The notes beneath the pieces are model-generated. The model was given only the letters and a program-made list of their open reading frames with translations, did no database searches and was not told the origin of the DNA. From NCBI GenBank assembly GCA_015486785.1, contig WFQZ01000311.1, forward strand, positions 1 to 14,280: 14,280 nucleotides of DNA. Direction: 5' to 3'. The translations under genes were made by a program, and so were the position numbers. This document shows, one piece after another, positions 1 through 6,295 of the stretch. Each line of letters opens with the position of its first letter. The stretch's first letter is position 1. The stretch is from Thermoflexales bacterium (GTDB lineage Bacteria; Chloroflexota; Anaerolineae; B4-G1; SLSP01).

Positions 1-314
1 ATCCAGGCCGCCAGCCACGAAAGGAACACGCGCACCAGTGTCAAAGCCAGCAGCGGCGGCGTGACCGGCCCCCAGGAGCGGTGAAAACGCGGCAGAGCGG
101 CCAGCATACCCCAATCCACCGCCAGGAATCCCGCCGCCACAACGGCAGCCGGAAGTTGCAGCGTGCGCCAGGGCCAAGCCGCGATGGCGATCAGGGAAAG
201 CCACGCCGGGAGCAGCGTCAAGGGGCTGATTTCGCCCAGAAAGCCGCTCCAGATGAGCAGCGTATGCACCCACGAACTGCTGCCGTCGGCGCGATCAGGC
301 GGGATGGGACGCAT
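1..314 (-). CDS. Hydrophobic membrane protein, 3' end beyond the window
   Basis: An open frame of 104 codons starts with ATG at 312-314 and runs off the left edge without a stop. The start lies inside the end of the HypE-like gene, a 20-base overlap in another frame. It is preceded by GAGG at a normal distance (GAGGCCGCCG then ATG), so translational coupling is likely. After a short polar N-terminus (MRPIPPDRADGSSSW) the sequence is strongly hydrophobic. There are three or four likely membrane segments, at roughly residues 16-30, 33-52, 56-78 and 86-104, rich in Leu, Ala and Trp. I recognise no family. It is the last visible gene of the acylphosphatase operon. The absence of stops, the ribosome binding site and the membrane-like composition together support it as real. 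Confidence 0.7.
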   Translation of the reverse strand, partial: MRPIPPDRADGSSSWVHTLLIWSGFLGEISPLTLLPAWLSLIAIAAWPWRTLQLPAAVVAAGFLAVDWGMLAALPRFHRSWGPVTPPLLALTLVRVFLSWLAAW

Positions 315-1326
315 CGGCGGCCTCAAACAAACGCGCGATTTCGTCGCGGGGGAAGTGCGGCAAGGGACGGTCTCCATCCGCCGTGTGCAGCATCACGCCC
401 GGAGAAGCGCGGAACGTGCCGATGCGCGTCGCCGGGATGCCGGCCCGCCGCAAGTCGGCCAGCAGCGTTCCCACCGCCGACGGGTCGACCGCCGCCAACA
501 GGGCGCCCGAAGCCAGCAGGCCCAGCGGATCAAGGCCCAAAGCGGCGCACAGGGTGCGCGTCTCCGGGTAGACGGGCAACGCCGCCGCCTCAATCGTCGC
601 CCCCAGGCCGGCGGCCTCGGTGATCTCGTGGATGCCGGTCGCTACGCCGCCCTCGGTGGGATCGTGCATCGCGTGAACCGCGCCCGATTCCGCCAGGATC
701 GCCGCCTCGCGCACCACGCTGATCCCCGGCTGATGCAAGAACTGCGCCGCCCGCGTCAGCAACGCCGCCGGAACGTCATCCAGGCGGGAGTCAGCCTCCC
801 GCGCCAGCAACGCCGTCCCTTCCACGCTGATGCCTTTGGTCAGCAACAGCGCATCGCCGGGCCGCGCTCCGTCCGAGCGCACCAGCTTCGCCGGCGCGAC
901 CTCGCCGAACATCGCCCCGGAGAGGATCGGACGATCCAGCCCGTGCGTGATCTCGGTGTGGCCGCCCACCAAGCTCACGCCGATCTCCTGCGCCGCCTCT
1001 TGGAGCTGCTCAAAAATGCGTTCCACCAGCGACTTGTCGCTGCGCCCTTCGGGCAGCAACAGCGTCGCCACGAACCAACGCGGCACGGCTCCCAGGCAAG
1101 CGATGTCGTTGGCGTTGACGTTGACCGCGTACCAGCCGATCTCGTCGGTGGCGAAGGTGATCGGGTCGCTCTTGACCACCAGATAGCGGTCGCCAAACTC
1201 AATGACCGCCGCATCACGCCCCAAGCCCGGCCCGAAGACCACCCGCGAATCAGGGGGCGGCGTGAGGCGGGCGAGCAGCTCCACCAAATCAGCTTGCGGC
1301 AGTTTTCCCACCGGATAGATGGACAT
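295..1326 (-). CDS. HypE-like AIR synthase-related protein
   Basis: This 343-residue protein belongs to the PurM/AIR synthase superfamily, whose members bind ATP and form acyl-phosphate or amide-type intermediates. It most resembles HypE, which dehydrates the thiocarbamate on its C-terminal Cys to make cyanide for [NiFe]-hydrogenase. Visible motifs are GRDAAV (36-41), DPITF (54-58), NVNANDIA (69-76), VGGHTEIT (120-127) and HDPTEGGVA (221-229). It lacks the C-terminal PRIC-type tail of true HypE, ending DASHPA, so the hydrogenase reaction is unlikely and no other hyp gene is in view. I chose the ATG at 1324-1326 because AAGGAG sits six bases upstream. The GTG at 1339-1341 would place that ribosome binding site inside the gene. 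It lies 24 bases after the FecR-like gene and overlaps the next gene. The family is clear; the substrate is unknown. Confidence 0.85.
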   Translation of the reverse strand: MSIYPVGKLPQADLVELLARLTPPPDSRVVFGPGLGRDAAVIEFGDRYLVVKSDPITFATDEIGWYAVNVNANDIACLGAVPRWFVATLLLPEGRSDKSLVERIFEQLQEAAQEIGVSLVGGHTEITHGLDRPILSGAMFGEVAPAKLVRSDGARPGDALLLTKGISVEGTALLAREADSRLDDVPAALLTRAAQFLHQPGISVVREAAILAESGAVHAMHDPTEGGVATGIHEITEAAGLGATIEAAALPVYPETRTLCAALGLDPLGLLASGALLAAVDPSAVGTLLADLRRAGIPATRIGTFRASPGVMLHTADGDRPLPHFPRDEIARLFEAADASHPA

Positions 1327-1350
1327 TGAAAGCTCCTTCACGGGGCATAA

Positions 1351-2598
1351 TCACTCACCCACCAGGATGGCGATTTCATCCACCGCCGCGCTGTAGGTGT
1401 GCCCCGAAGCGTAGATTTTAACCGACTGGATCATCACCGGGACGATGTTTTGTTCTCGCAGCAACGGCAACAAGTCCGGAGATTCGTAATCGTACCAAAT
1501 GCCCTGCGGAACTTTGATGTGCCGCGCTTGCCATTCGCAGCTCTGACAGAACGGCTTGTCCGTCCCTTCGACGGCGTAGAATCCTTGCAGCCACTCGCGC
1601 CCCGGCGTGCCGCGCTGATCTTTGAAGGTCAGCCGAATCATCACCGGGCACTCAGTCCCCAGCGAGCCGCACACGTCCAACGTCTGAGTATCCACGCGGA
1701 TACGTGCCCGTACCCGCAACGTCTGCGCCCCCCGAATGTCTTGGTTCAGCTCCTGAATGATGCCGGTTTCCGCGTGCGCCAGCCCGGCGCGAGAGAGCAG
1801 CACAATGTAATGATCGCCCACGGCTACCCGTCGCACCGTGCCGGGGCTTTCTCCGGCCACGCCCACGATGTTGTATGTTTTCCACGTCCCTTCCAAGGGC
1901 TGACTAAAATCCCCATTGTGGGTATGCAGCAGATTCCGCTCGCCCACATCAATCGTCCCGATGCCGTCCTTGGTCAATTCGGTGCGTTGCAGGGAAGTGA
2001 GGATGAAACTTTCGCCGGTGGCGGGATCGGGGATGTGCGCTTGCCCGGAACGCACCGAAAGCTCGGTGCGCACGCCGTCCACGGCGATGGTGTACAGACC
2101 CTCATCAAGTGTGACTTTACCTTGCGGCGTGGTGACGAGCAGCCGAGACGGGCGGCCATCCTCCTCCACCGAAAGGTGAATGTTCGTCCCATACAGCACC
2201 TCCAAGGAGACGCGGTGCGGGAGCTTGCTTATCGGGAAGCGCGGCGTGCGGGCACGGCGCGGCACGATGGTGGTACGTCCGTAGAGCTGGATCGTGACCA
2301 CCGGCGCGTTGGGTTGATCGGCGCGGTAGAACAGCAGCAGCGCATCGGCATCGGAGGACAAATCAAGCCGCTCGCCGGTGTGGATGGTGTTCATTTCCCC
2401 CAATTGCTCTCTGGTGCTGCTGCCGGGTCGTTGGCGGGTGACAGTCCCCTGGCGCACCTCCAGCGTGATGCTCAACGGGCGGGTCGCATTCAGGATATAC
2501 CAGCGGATGCCGCTGGGAATCGCAACGGCCAACAGGATACAGGTGAAAAAAGAGGCCAGCAGCACCAGCCAGGCGAGACCCTCGATCTTTTTATACAT
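1351..2598 (-). CDS. Membrane-anchored FecR-like protein with C-terminal jelly-roll-like domain
   Basis: This 415-residue protein has one N-terminal membrane segment (about 9-32), a short cytoplasmic start MYKKIEG, and an external remainder. Residues 44 to about 215 are beta-rich and FecR-like: LEVRQGTVTRQRPG, a G-E-R-L-D-L-S-S-D-A-D-A-L-L element, then a second sheet with SVRSGQAHI. From NGDFSQPLEGTWKTY (228 on) the pattern is that of a carbohydrate-binding-type jelly roll, ending VDEIAILVGE. Four cysteines (310, 317, 351, 354; CGSLGTEC and CQSC) suggest disulfides or a metal site. No sigma or anti-sigma part is visible, so this is not a classical FecR regulator. A surface sensor or glycan/peptidoglycan-binding role is inference. 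The ATG follows the acylphosphatase stop by two bases with only a weak ribosome binding site, which points to coupled translation. Confidence 0.7.
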   Translation of the reverse strand: MYKKIEGLAWLVLLASFFTCILLAVAIPSGIRWYILNATRPLSITLEVRQGTVTRQRPGSSTREQLGEMNTIHTGERLDLSSDADALLLFYRADQPNAPVVTIQLYGRTTIVPRRARTPRFPISKLPHRVSLEVLYGTNIHLSVEEDGRPSRLLVTTPQGKVTLDEGLYTIAVDGVRTELSVRSGQAHIPDPATGESFILTSLQRTELTKDGIGTIDVGERNLLHTHNGDFSQPLEGTWKTYNIVGVAGESPGTVRRVAVGDHYIVLLSRAGLAHAETGIIQELNQDIRGAQTLRVRARIRVDTQTLDVCGSLGTECPVMIRLTFKDQRGTPGREWLQGFYAVEGTDKPFCQSCEWQARHIKVPQGIWYDYESPDLLPLLREQNIVPVMIQSVKIYASGHTYSAAVDEIAILVGE

Positions 2599-2600
2599 CT

Positions 2601-2900
2601 TCAGTACACCACACGGAATCCATGGGCCTCACGCTTGGGCGTCACCCAAGAGACATCTACTTGCGTCACCGAACTATACGTAGGCCCTTGCCGCAGCAAC
2701 TTGAGCAAGGTCTCCAGATCAAATTTCCGGCCCTCGGCATACACTTGCACGTTGCCATCCGGCAGATTCCGCACCCAGCCGACCAGCCCCAGACGGGTAG
2801 CATTCCTCTGAGTGAAGTAGCGGAATCCAACGCCCTGAACTAATCCGTGGACGGTTACCTCTATGGCGGAATAAGGATTAACATCAGCCGGCGGTAACAT
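2601..2900 (-). CDS. acyP: Acylphosphatase
   Basis: This small cytosolic enzyme of 99 residues hydrolyses acyl phosphates such as acetyl phosphate, carbamoyl phosphate and 1,3-bisphosphoglycerate to carboxylate and phosphate. Both family signatures are present: VHGLVQGVGFRYF, with the phosphate-binding Arg27, and GWVRNLPDGNVQVYAEG, with the catalytic Asn45. The length is typical with a slight N-terminal extension. The ATG at 2898-2900 has a strong ribosome binding site (GGGAGG, five bases away), and a good promoter lies 30 bases upstream. It is the first gene of an operon continuing into the FecR-like, HypE-like and membrane genes. In HypF an acylphosphatase domain is fused to the carbamoyltransferase that feeds HypE, so sharing an operon with a HypE-like protein is notable. 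Confidence 0.95.
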   Translation of the reverse strand: MLPPADVNPYSAIEVTVHGLVQGVGFRYFTQRNATRLGLVGWVRNLPDGNVQVYAEGRKFDLETLLKLLRQGPTYSSVTQVDVSWVTPKREAHGFRVVY

Positions 2901-2929
2901 AGCTTCCTCCCTGTGTTATGGTGCGCGTC

Positions 2930-2957
2930 ATTCTAGCCGACCGGCGGAGCACGGCAA
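2930..2957 (-). promoter_or_regulatory. Promoter of the acyP operon
   Basis: On the minus strand TTGCCG (2952-2957) and TAGAAT (2930-2935) are separated by 16 bases, matching the sigma-70 consensus at four and five of six positions. The site lies downstream of the degV terminator and 29 bases before the acyP ATG. That leaves a leader of roughly 20-25 nt carrying the GGGAGG ribosome binding site. Confidence 0.65.
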
Positions 2958-2983
2958 GCCTTCAGCAATTGGGCGACAAACCC

Positions 2984-3024
2984 AAAAAGCACCACGCCGC
3001 CGGAAGGAATTCACGGCGGCGTGG
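2984..3024 (-). terminator. Rho-independent terminator after degV
   Basis: A perfect 11-bp GC-rich stem (arms 2992-3002 and 3014-3024, CCACGCCGCCG with its complement) has an 11-nt loop. Read on the minus strand it is followed after two bases by five T residues (2984-2988). It starts 16 bases after the degV stop and closes the asp23-fakA-degV operon. Confidence 0.85.
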
Positions 3025-3040
3025 CACGATGCGACTTCAA

Positions 3041-3925
3041 CTATTCTCCAAGCCCCTCAAAGATGATGACGCCCAATCCGTCCGGCCCGATGTGCGAAGC
3101 GATGATAGGATCATAGGTGATGATGGGCAAGTTGCGCTTGCCCACGACCTGCTCCAGGCGCGATTTGAGCGTCAATGATTCGCCGGTCGGCTCGGCACCA
3201 TTCTGGAAAATGGTCAGCCCCTGGATGTTGGTGAACTCAGAGGCAAATTCCACCAATTTGTCCAGAGCTTTTTCCGGCTTGCGGCTCTTTTCCAGCGGCA
3301 ACACGTTCCCATCCTCAATTTCCACAAACGGATGAATCTTGAGCATTGCCCCCAAGATCGCCTGAGTCGCGCTGAGTTTGCCGCTGTGGTAAAGGTAATC
3401 CAAGGTGTGGGAGATCATCACCACGTAGATATGAGGGATCATCCCGCGCACCCGCTGCACGATCTCCGGCAAAGGGACCGTCTTTTGGCGCAGCAACTCC
3501 CCGGCCAGTTCCACCAGCAGCCCCAGCCCCACCGAGATGGTCTGCGAATCAAGGATCGTGATATCGCAACGCCCCAGGAAATCCCGCGCGGCAATGTGCG
3601 CGTTGCGCACAATGGGGCTGAGATGCCCCGAAGAGAGAATCACCAACATCCGATTGGTGCGGAACAAGGTGCGCTCAAAAACCGCGCGGAAGTCATCCGG
3701 CGAAGGGCCGACGATCTCCACCGGCTGCCGCCCTTTCCGCAGATCACGCAGTAAGTCCAGGTGTTCGTACAACTGCTGATCGTACATATAATGCCGCGTG
3801 CCCACTTGGGCCACGATGGGCAGAGAAATGATGCCCAACTCCCGCAGCCGCGACACCGGCAAGTGTGCCGTTCCATCGGTAATCAACTGAATAGAGTTTC
3901 CCGCCACGCTAAGTCGCTCCTTCAT
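3041..3925 (-). CDS. DegV family fatty-acid-binding protein (FakB-like)
   Basis: DegV/FakB proteins hold a fatty acid and present its carboxylate to FakA for phosphorylation to acyl phosphate, used in phospholipid synthesis. This 294-residue protein has normal family length and layout: ITDGTAHLP near the N-terminus (15-23), DSQTISVGLG (126-135) and the C-terminal HIGPDGLG (278-285), which keeps the conserved His. Several usual motifs are altered. ITDSTADLP has Gly for Ser, TSQPSP reads IVGPSP (71-76), SGTYQS reads SPIVRN (103-108), and KGGRI reads HSGKL (180-184). The ligand may therefore be unusual. The ATG overlaps the fakA stop as ATGA, so the two are co-translated and probably act as a pair. 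Family assignment is firm; fatty-acid specificity is inferred. Confidence 0.88.
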   Translation of the reverse strand: MKERLSVAGNSIQLITDGTAHLPVSRLRELGIISLPIVAQVGTRHYMYDQQLYEHLDLLRDLRKGRQPVEIVGPSPDDFRAVFERTLFRTNRMLVILSSGHLSPIVRNAHIAARDFLGRCDITILDSQTISVGLGLLVELAGELLRQKTVPLPEIVQRVRGMIPHIYVVMISHTLDYLYHSGKLSATQAILGAMLKIHPFVEIEDGNVLPLEKSRKPEKALDKLVEFASEFTNIQGLTIFQNGAEPTGESLTLKSRLEQVVGKRNLPIITYDPIIASHIGPDGLGVIIFEGLGE

Positions 3926-5613
3926 TCTATGGAGATGATGAACGGATAATGAGGTTGTCCGCCGTACACGATCTCAAATTCCAGATCGGGGTAATCTTGC
4001 GCCAACCGATCACTCAATGCCTGCGCCTGAGATTCGGTGACATCCGCGCCGTAGTACAGGGTCACCAACTCCCGATCCTCCAAATCCGCTTCGGCCAGCA
4101 GCCAGCGTGCCACCTCGCCAAACGAATCAGCCGCCACGACCAACTTGCCATCGAGCAGGCCGATTGCATCTCCGGTATGCACCTCTACGCCGTCAAGCTC
4201 AACATCACGGGTGGCCGTGGTCACTTCCCCGGTGATCACGCCGTTGACTGCTTGCAGCATCATCGTCACGTTACCATCCAACGTGGCCTGCTGATCCAAC
4301 ACCAACAAGGCGGAGATCCCTTGCGGAATGCTCCGCGTCGGCACAACGGCCACTTGCTTATCCTCCACCACGGCGGCGGCTTGTTGAGCCGCCATCAGGA
4401 TATTCTTGTTGTTGGGCAAGACAATCACGCGCTCAGCGGTGGTGCGACGGATCGCGTCCACAATCTGCGCGGTGCTGGGGTTCATCGTCTGCCCGCCCTC
4501 AATGATCTCCGTTGCCCCCAGGCTGCGGTAGACTTTGGCCAGACCGTCACCGGCGACCACCGTCACCACCTCAATGTTCTTCGGCTCGTCGGGGAGCGTT
4601 GCCAAAACCGCTTCCGTGCTCGGCCCCAAAACAGGATGCTCGTCCCGCCCGGCGAGGAACTCTTGGTACTGAGCCAGCATGTCCTCCACCACCACGTCCC
4701 GCAGTGAACCACACTTCGCGCCGTAGCTGATCGGCACACCGGGGTCGGGCACGTGGACATGCACCTTGACGGTGGACTCATCGCCCACCACCAGCGGGCA
4801 ATCGCCCATCGCCTCAATGGTGGCACGTATTTCGGGCACGTTGAGATCACTCCCGGAGATGATGAACTGCACATCGTAGGGATAATTGCGATCAAATTCC
4901 AACTCGCCCTCGGTGTTGAAGTGCTTGTGCGCCGTTTCCAGGTCCATTACCCGCGTCAGCCGATCTCCATCTTCAACCGGCAGCCCCACCAGATGCCGCC
5001 ACATCCCTTCCAGGATCACGACCAGCCCTTGCCCACCGGAATCCACCACGCCGGCTTGACGTAGCACCGGCAGCAGCTCCGGGGTGCGCGACTCGGCCAC
5101 CTTGGCCCGCTGCACCATCCGCTCGAAGACCACCAACAAATCCTGTGTCTCCTGCACCGCCGCTTCGGCCTCCTCCGCCACCTCGCGGATCACCGTGAGC
5201 ACCGTCCCCTCCACCGGCTTGACGACGCCCTTGTACGCCGTATCCGAGGCACTTCGCATCGCCTGGGCCAAATCCTCGGCGTTAATGCGATACTTCGGGG
5301 CGATGGTGGAAGCAAATCCGCGCCAAATCTGCGAAAGAATGACCCCGGAGTTACCTCGTGCGCCCATCAAGGCCCCGTGGGCGACGCCGTTCGCCAATCG
5401 GCCAATGTGGCCCTCGTCCAGCCCGGCCACTTCATTCCAGGCCGAAACCATGGTCAAGGTCATATTAGTGCCGGTGTCCCCATCCGGCACCGGAAAAACG
5501 TTCAGCGTGTTAATCGCTTCCTGATGCCGCTTGAGCCACGATAACGCCGCCAGCACCATCGGCTTAAACTCCTGCCCATCCAGCGTGAGGATCTCACCAT
5601 CTTTATATTTCAC
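3922..5613 (-). CDS. fakA: Fatty acid kinase catalytic subunit (DAK2 domain, FakA/YloV)
   Basis: FakA transfers phosphate from ATP to a fatty acid bound by a FakB/DegV partner. This 563-residue protein has the full family layout. The N-terminal DAK2 nucleotide-binding domain carries NVFPVPDGDTGTNM (38-51, Mg-binding aspartates 44 and 46), GARGNSGVILSQ (84-95) and VVDSGGQG (189-196). A middle domain follows with KVHVHVPDPG (283-292), then a C-terminal EDD/DegV-like region from about 330. The Cys usual in the middle-domain GYCTEF motif is absent: the sequence reads PYDVQF (245-250), although His285 and His287 remain. The start is GTG at 5611-5613 with GGGAGG seven bases upstream. It lies 11 bases after asp23 and overlaps degV by four bases. 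The asp23-fakA order is conserved in Bacillus as yloU-yloV. Confidence 0.93.
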   Translation of the reverse strand: MKYKDGEILTLDGQEFKPMVLAALSWLKRHQEAINTLNVFPVPDGDTGTNMTLTMVSAWNEVAGLDEGHIGRLANGVAHGALMGARGNSGVILSQIWRGFASTIAPKYRINAEDLAQAMRSASDTAYKGVVKPVEGTVLTVIREVAEEAEAAVQETQDLLVVFERMVQRAKVAESRTPELLPVLRQAGVVDSGGQGLVVILEGMWRHLVGLPVEDGDRLTRVMDLETAHKHFNTEGELEFDRNYPYDVQFIISGSDLNVPEIRATIEAMGDCPLVVGDESTVKVHVHVPDPGVPISYGAKCGSLRDVVVEDMLAQYQEFLAGRDEHPVLGPSTEAVLATLPDEPKNIEVVTVVAGDGLAKVYRSLGATEIIEGGQTMNPSTAQIVDAIRRTTAERVIVLPNNKNILMAAQQAAAVVEDKQVAVVPTRSIPQGISALLVLDQQATLDGNVTMMLQAVNGVITGEVTTATRDVELDGVEVHTGDAIGLLDGKLVVAADSFGEVARWLLAEADLEDRELVTLYYGADVTESQAQALSDRLAQDYPDLEFEIVYGGQPHYPFIISIE

Positions 5614-5624
5614 GATATTCCTCC

Positions 5625-5972
5625 CTAGCTGACCCGCAACGCCTGCACATGCACGTTGACCGCCGCAACCGGCATTTCCAAAGCCTGCTCCACTTTATAT
5701 TTGACCACATGCTTGATGCTTTCGGCCACCGTCATCACCCGCGTGCCGTACTCGATCACCACGTACACGTCCACCGTGATCTGCCCATCGCGCACCGCCA
5801 CCACCACCCCGCGCTTGCGGTCGGTGGAAAGCAATTCCGCCAATCCAGAAGCGAAATTCTTGGGCACTGTGCCCACCACGCCATAGCATGTCTGAATCGA
5901 TTCACTGACGATTGAAGCAATTGCCGCCGGTGAGACCTCTATCTTTCCTCTGGGATTAATTTGTTCATCCAT
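5625..5972 (-). CDS. Asp23/Gls24 family envelope protein (YloU-like)
   Basis: This 115-residue protein has the usual length and pattern of the Asp23/Gls24 family: GKIEVSPAAIASIVSESIQTCYGVVG at the start, GVVVAVRDGQITVDVYVVIEYG in the middle, then an amphipathic helix (VAESIKHVVKYKVEQAL) and VAAVNVHVQALRV. Members are small cytosolic or membrane-associated proteins linked to envelope homeostasis; their biochemical activity is not settled. The ATG at 5970-5972 follows AGGAGG four bases upstream. It is first in the asp23-fakA-degV operon and diverges from rpmB across a 78-base gap. This is the same neighbourhood as yloU in Bacillus. Confidence 0.9.
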   Translation of the reverse strand: MDEQINPRGKIEVSPAAIASIVSESIQTCYGVVGTVPKNFASGLAELLSTDRKRGVVVAVRDGQITVDVYVVIEYGTRVMTVAESIKHVVKYKVEQALEMPVAAVNVHVQALRVS

Positions 5973-5986
5973 AAAACCTCCTCTAG

Positions 5987-6014
5987 TTGCGTCCTCTGTC
6001 CTTTGTGGTATGAT
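5987..6014 (+). promoter_or_regulatory. Promoter of rpmB with extended -10
   Basis: TATGAT (6009-6014) is preceded directly by TGG, an extended -10 element, with TTGCGT (5987-5992) 16 bases upstream. The predicted RNA start near 6021 gives a leader of about 30 nt ending in GAGGTG five bases before the rpmB ATG. Confidence 0.6.
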
Positions 6015-6037
6015 AACTTCGTCACGGAAAAAATAAA
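6010..6037 (-). promoter_or_regulatory. Possible promoter of the asp23-fakA-degV operon
   Basis: On the minus strand TATCAT (6010-6015) is a good -10 hexamer for asp23, but the -35 region is only an AT-rich TTTATT-like stretch near 6032-6037. It overlaps the rpmB -10 on the other strand base for base. It is chosen because the divergent operon must start in this 78-base gap and nothing better is visible. Confidence 0.35.
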
Positions 6038-6050
6038 ATGAGGTGAATCA

Positions 6051-6239
6051 ATGGCTAAGTGTGAAATCTGTGGTAAAGGCCCTATGTTCGGACATAATGT
6101 CAGTCACTCCAAGCGGGCGACTAATCGCATGTTCCGCCCCAACATTCAGCGCAAGCGAGTGCTCATCAACGGCCAAATGCGCCGCGTTCACATCTGCACA
6201 CGCTGCTTGCGCACGCTGACCCGTAAGAACGAACAATAA
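6051..6239 (+). CDS. rpmB: 50S ribosomal protein L28
   Basis: This 62-residue basic protein is the L28 component of the large ribosomal subunit. It has the family start MAKCEICGKGPMFGHNVSHSKRATNR and the core FRPNIQRKR. Two Cys pairs, CEIC (4-7) and CTRC (49-52), form a four-cysteine zinc ribbon, so this is the zinc-requiring version. The ATG follows GAGGTG by five bases. It is the only plus-strand gene in the window, with its own promoter and terminator, diverging from asp23 and converging on rpe. No second, Cys-free L28 copy is in view. Confidence 0.97.
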   Translation: MAKCEICGKGPMFGHNVSHSKRATNRMFRPNIQRKRVLINGQMRRVHICTRCLRTLTRKNEQ

Positions 6240-6254
6240 CCGGCCAAGCATCTT

Positions 6255-6286
6255 AAAAACGGCCCCTCCTGGAAGGGGCCGTTTTG
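6255..6286. terminator. Bidirectional terminator shared by rpmB and rpe
   Basis: A perfect 12-bp stem (arms 6256-6267 and 6274-6285, AAAACGGCCCCT and its complement) encloses a 6-nt loop. Because the arms begin with A4 and end with T4, it gives a hairpin plus U-tract on either strand. It lies 15 bases after the rpmB stop and 10 bases after the rpe stop. Confidence 0.9.
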
Positions 6287-6295
6287 CGTTCCACA

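Noticed and set aside
163..1329. Long plus-strand open frame opposite the HypE-like gene
   Set aside because: Its composition is Arg/Gln/His-rich with no family motif, as expected for the complement of a high-GC gene; the minus-strand frame has clear AIR synthase motifs and a ribosome binding site.
1399..2811. Long plus-strand open frame opposite the FecR-like and acyP genes
   Set aside because: It crosses two genuine minus-strand genes and has no recognisable domain, signal peptide or ribosome binding site.
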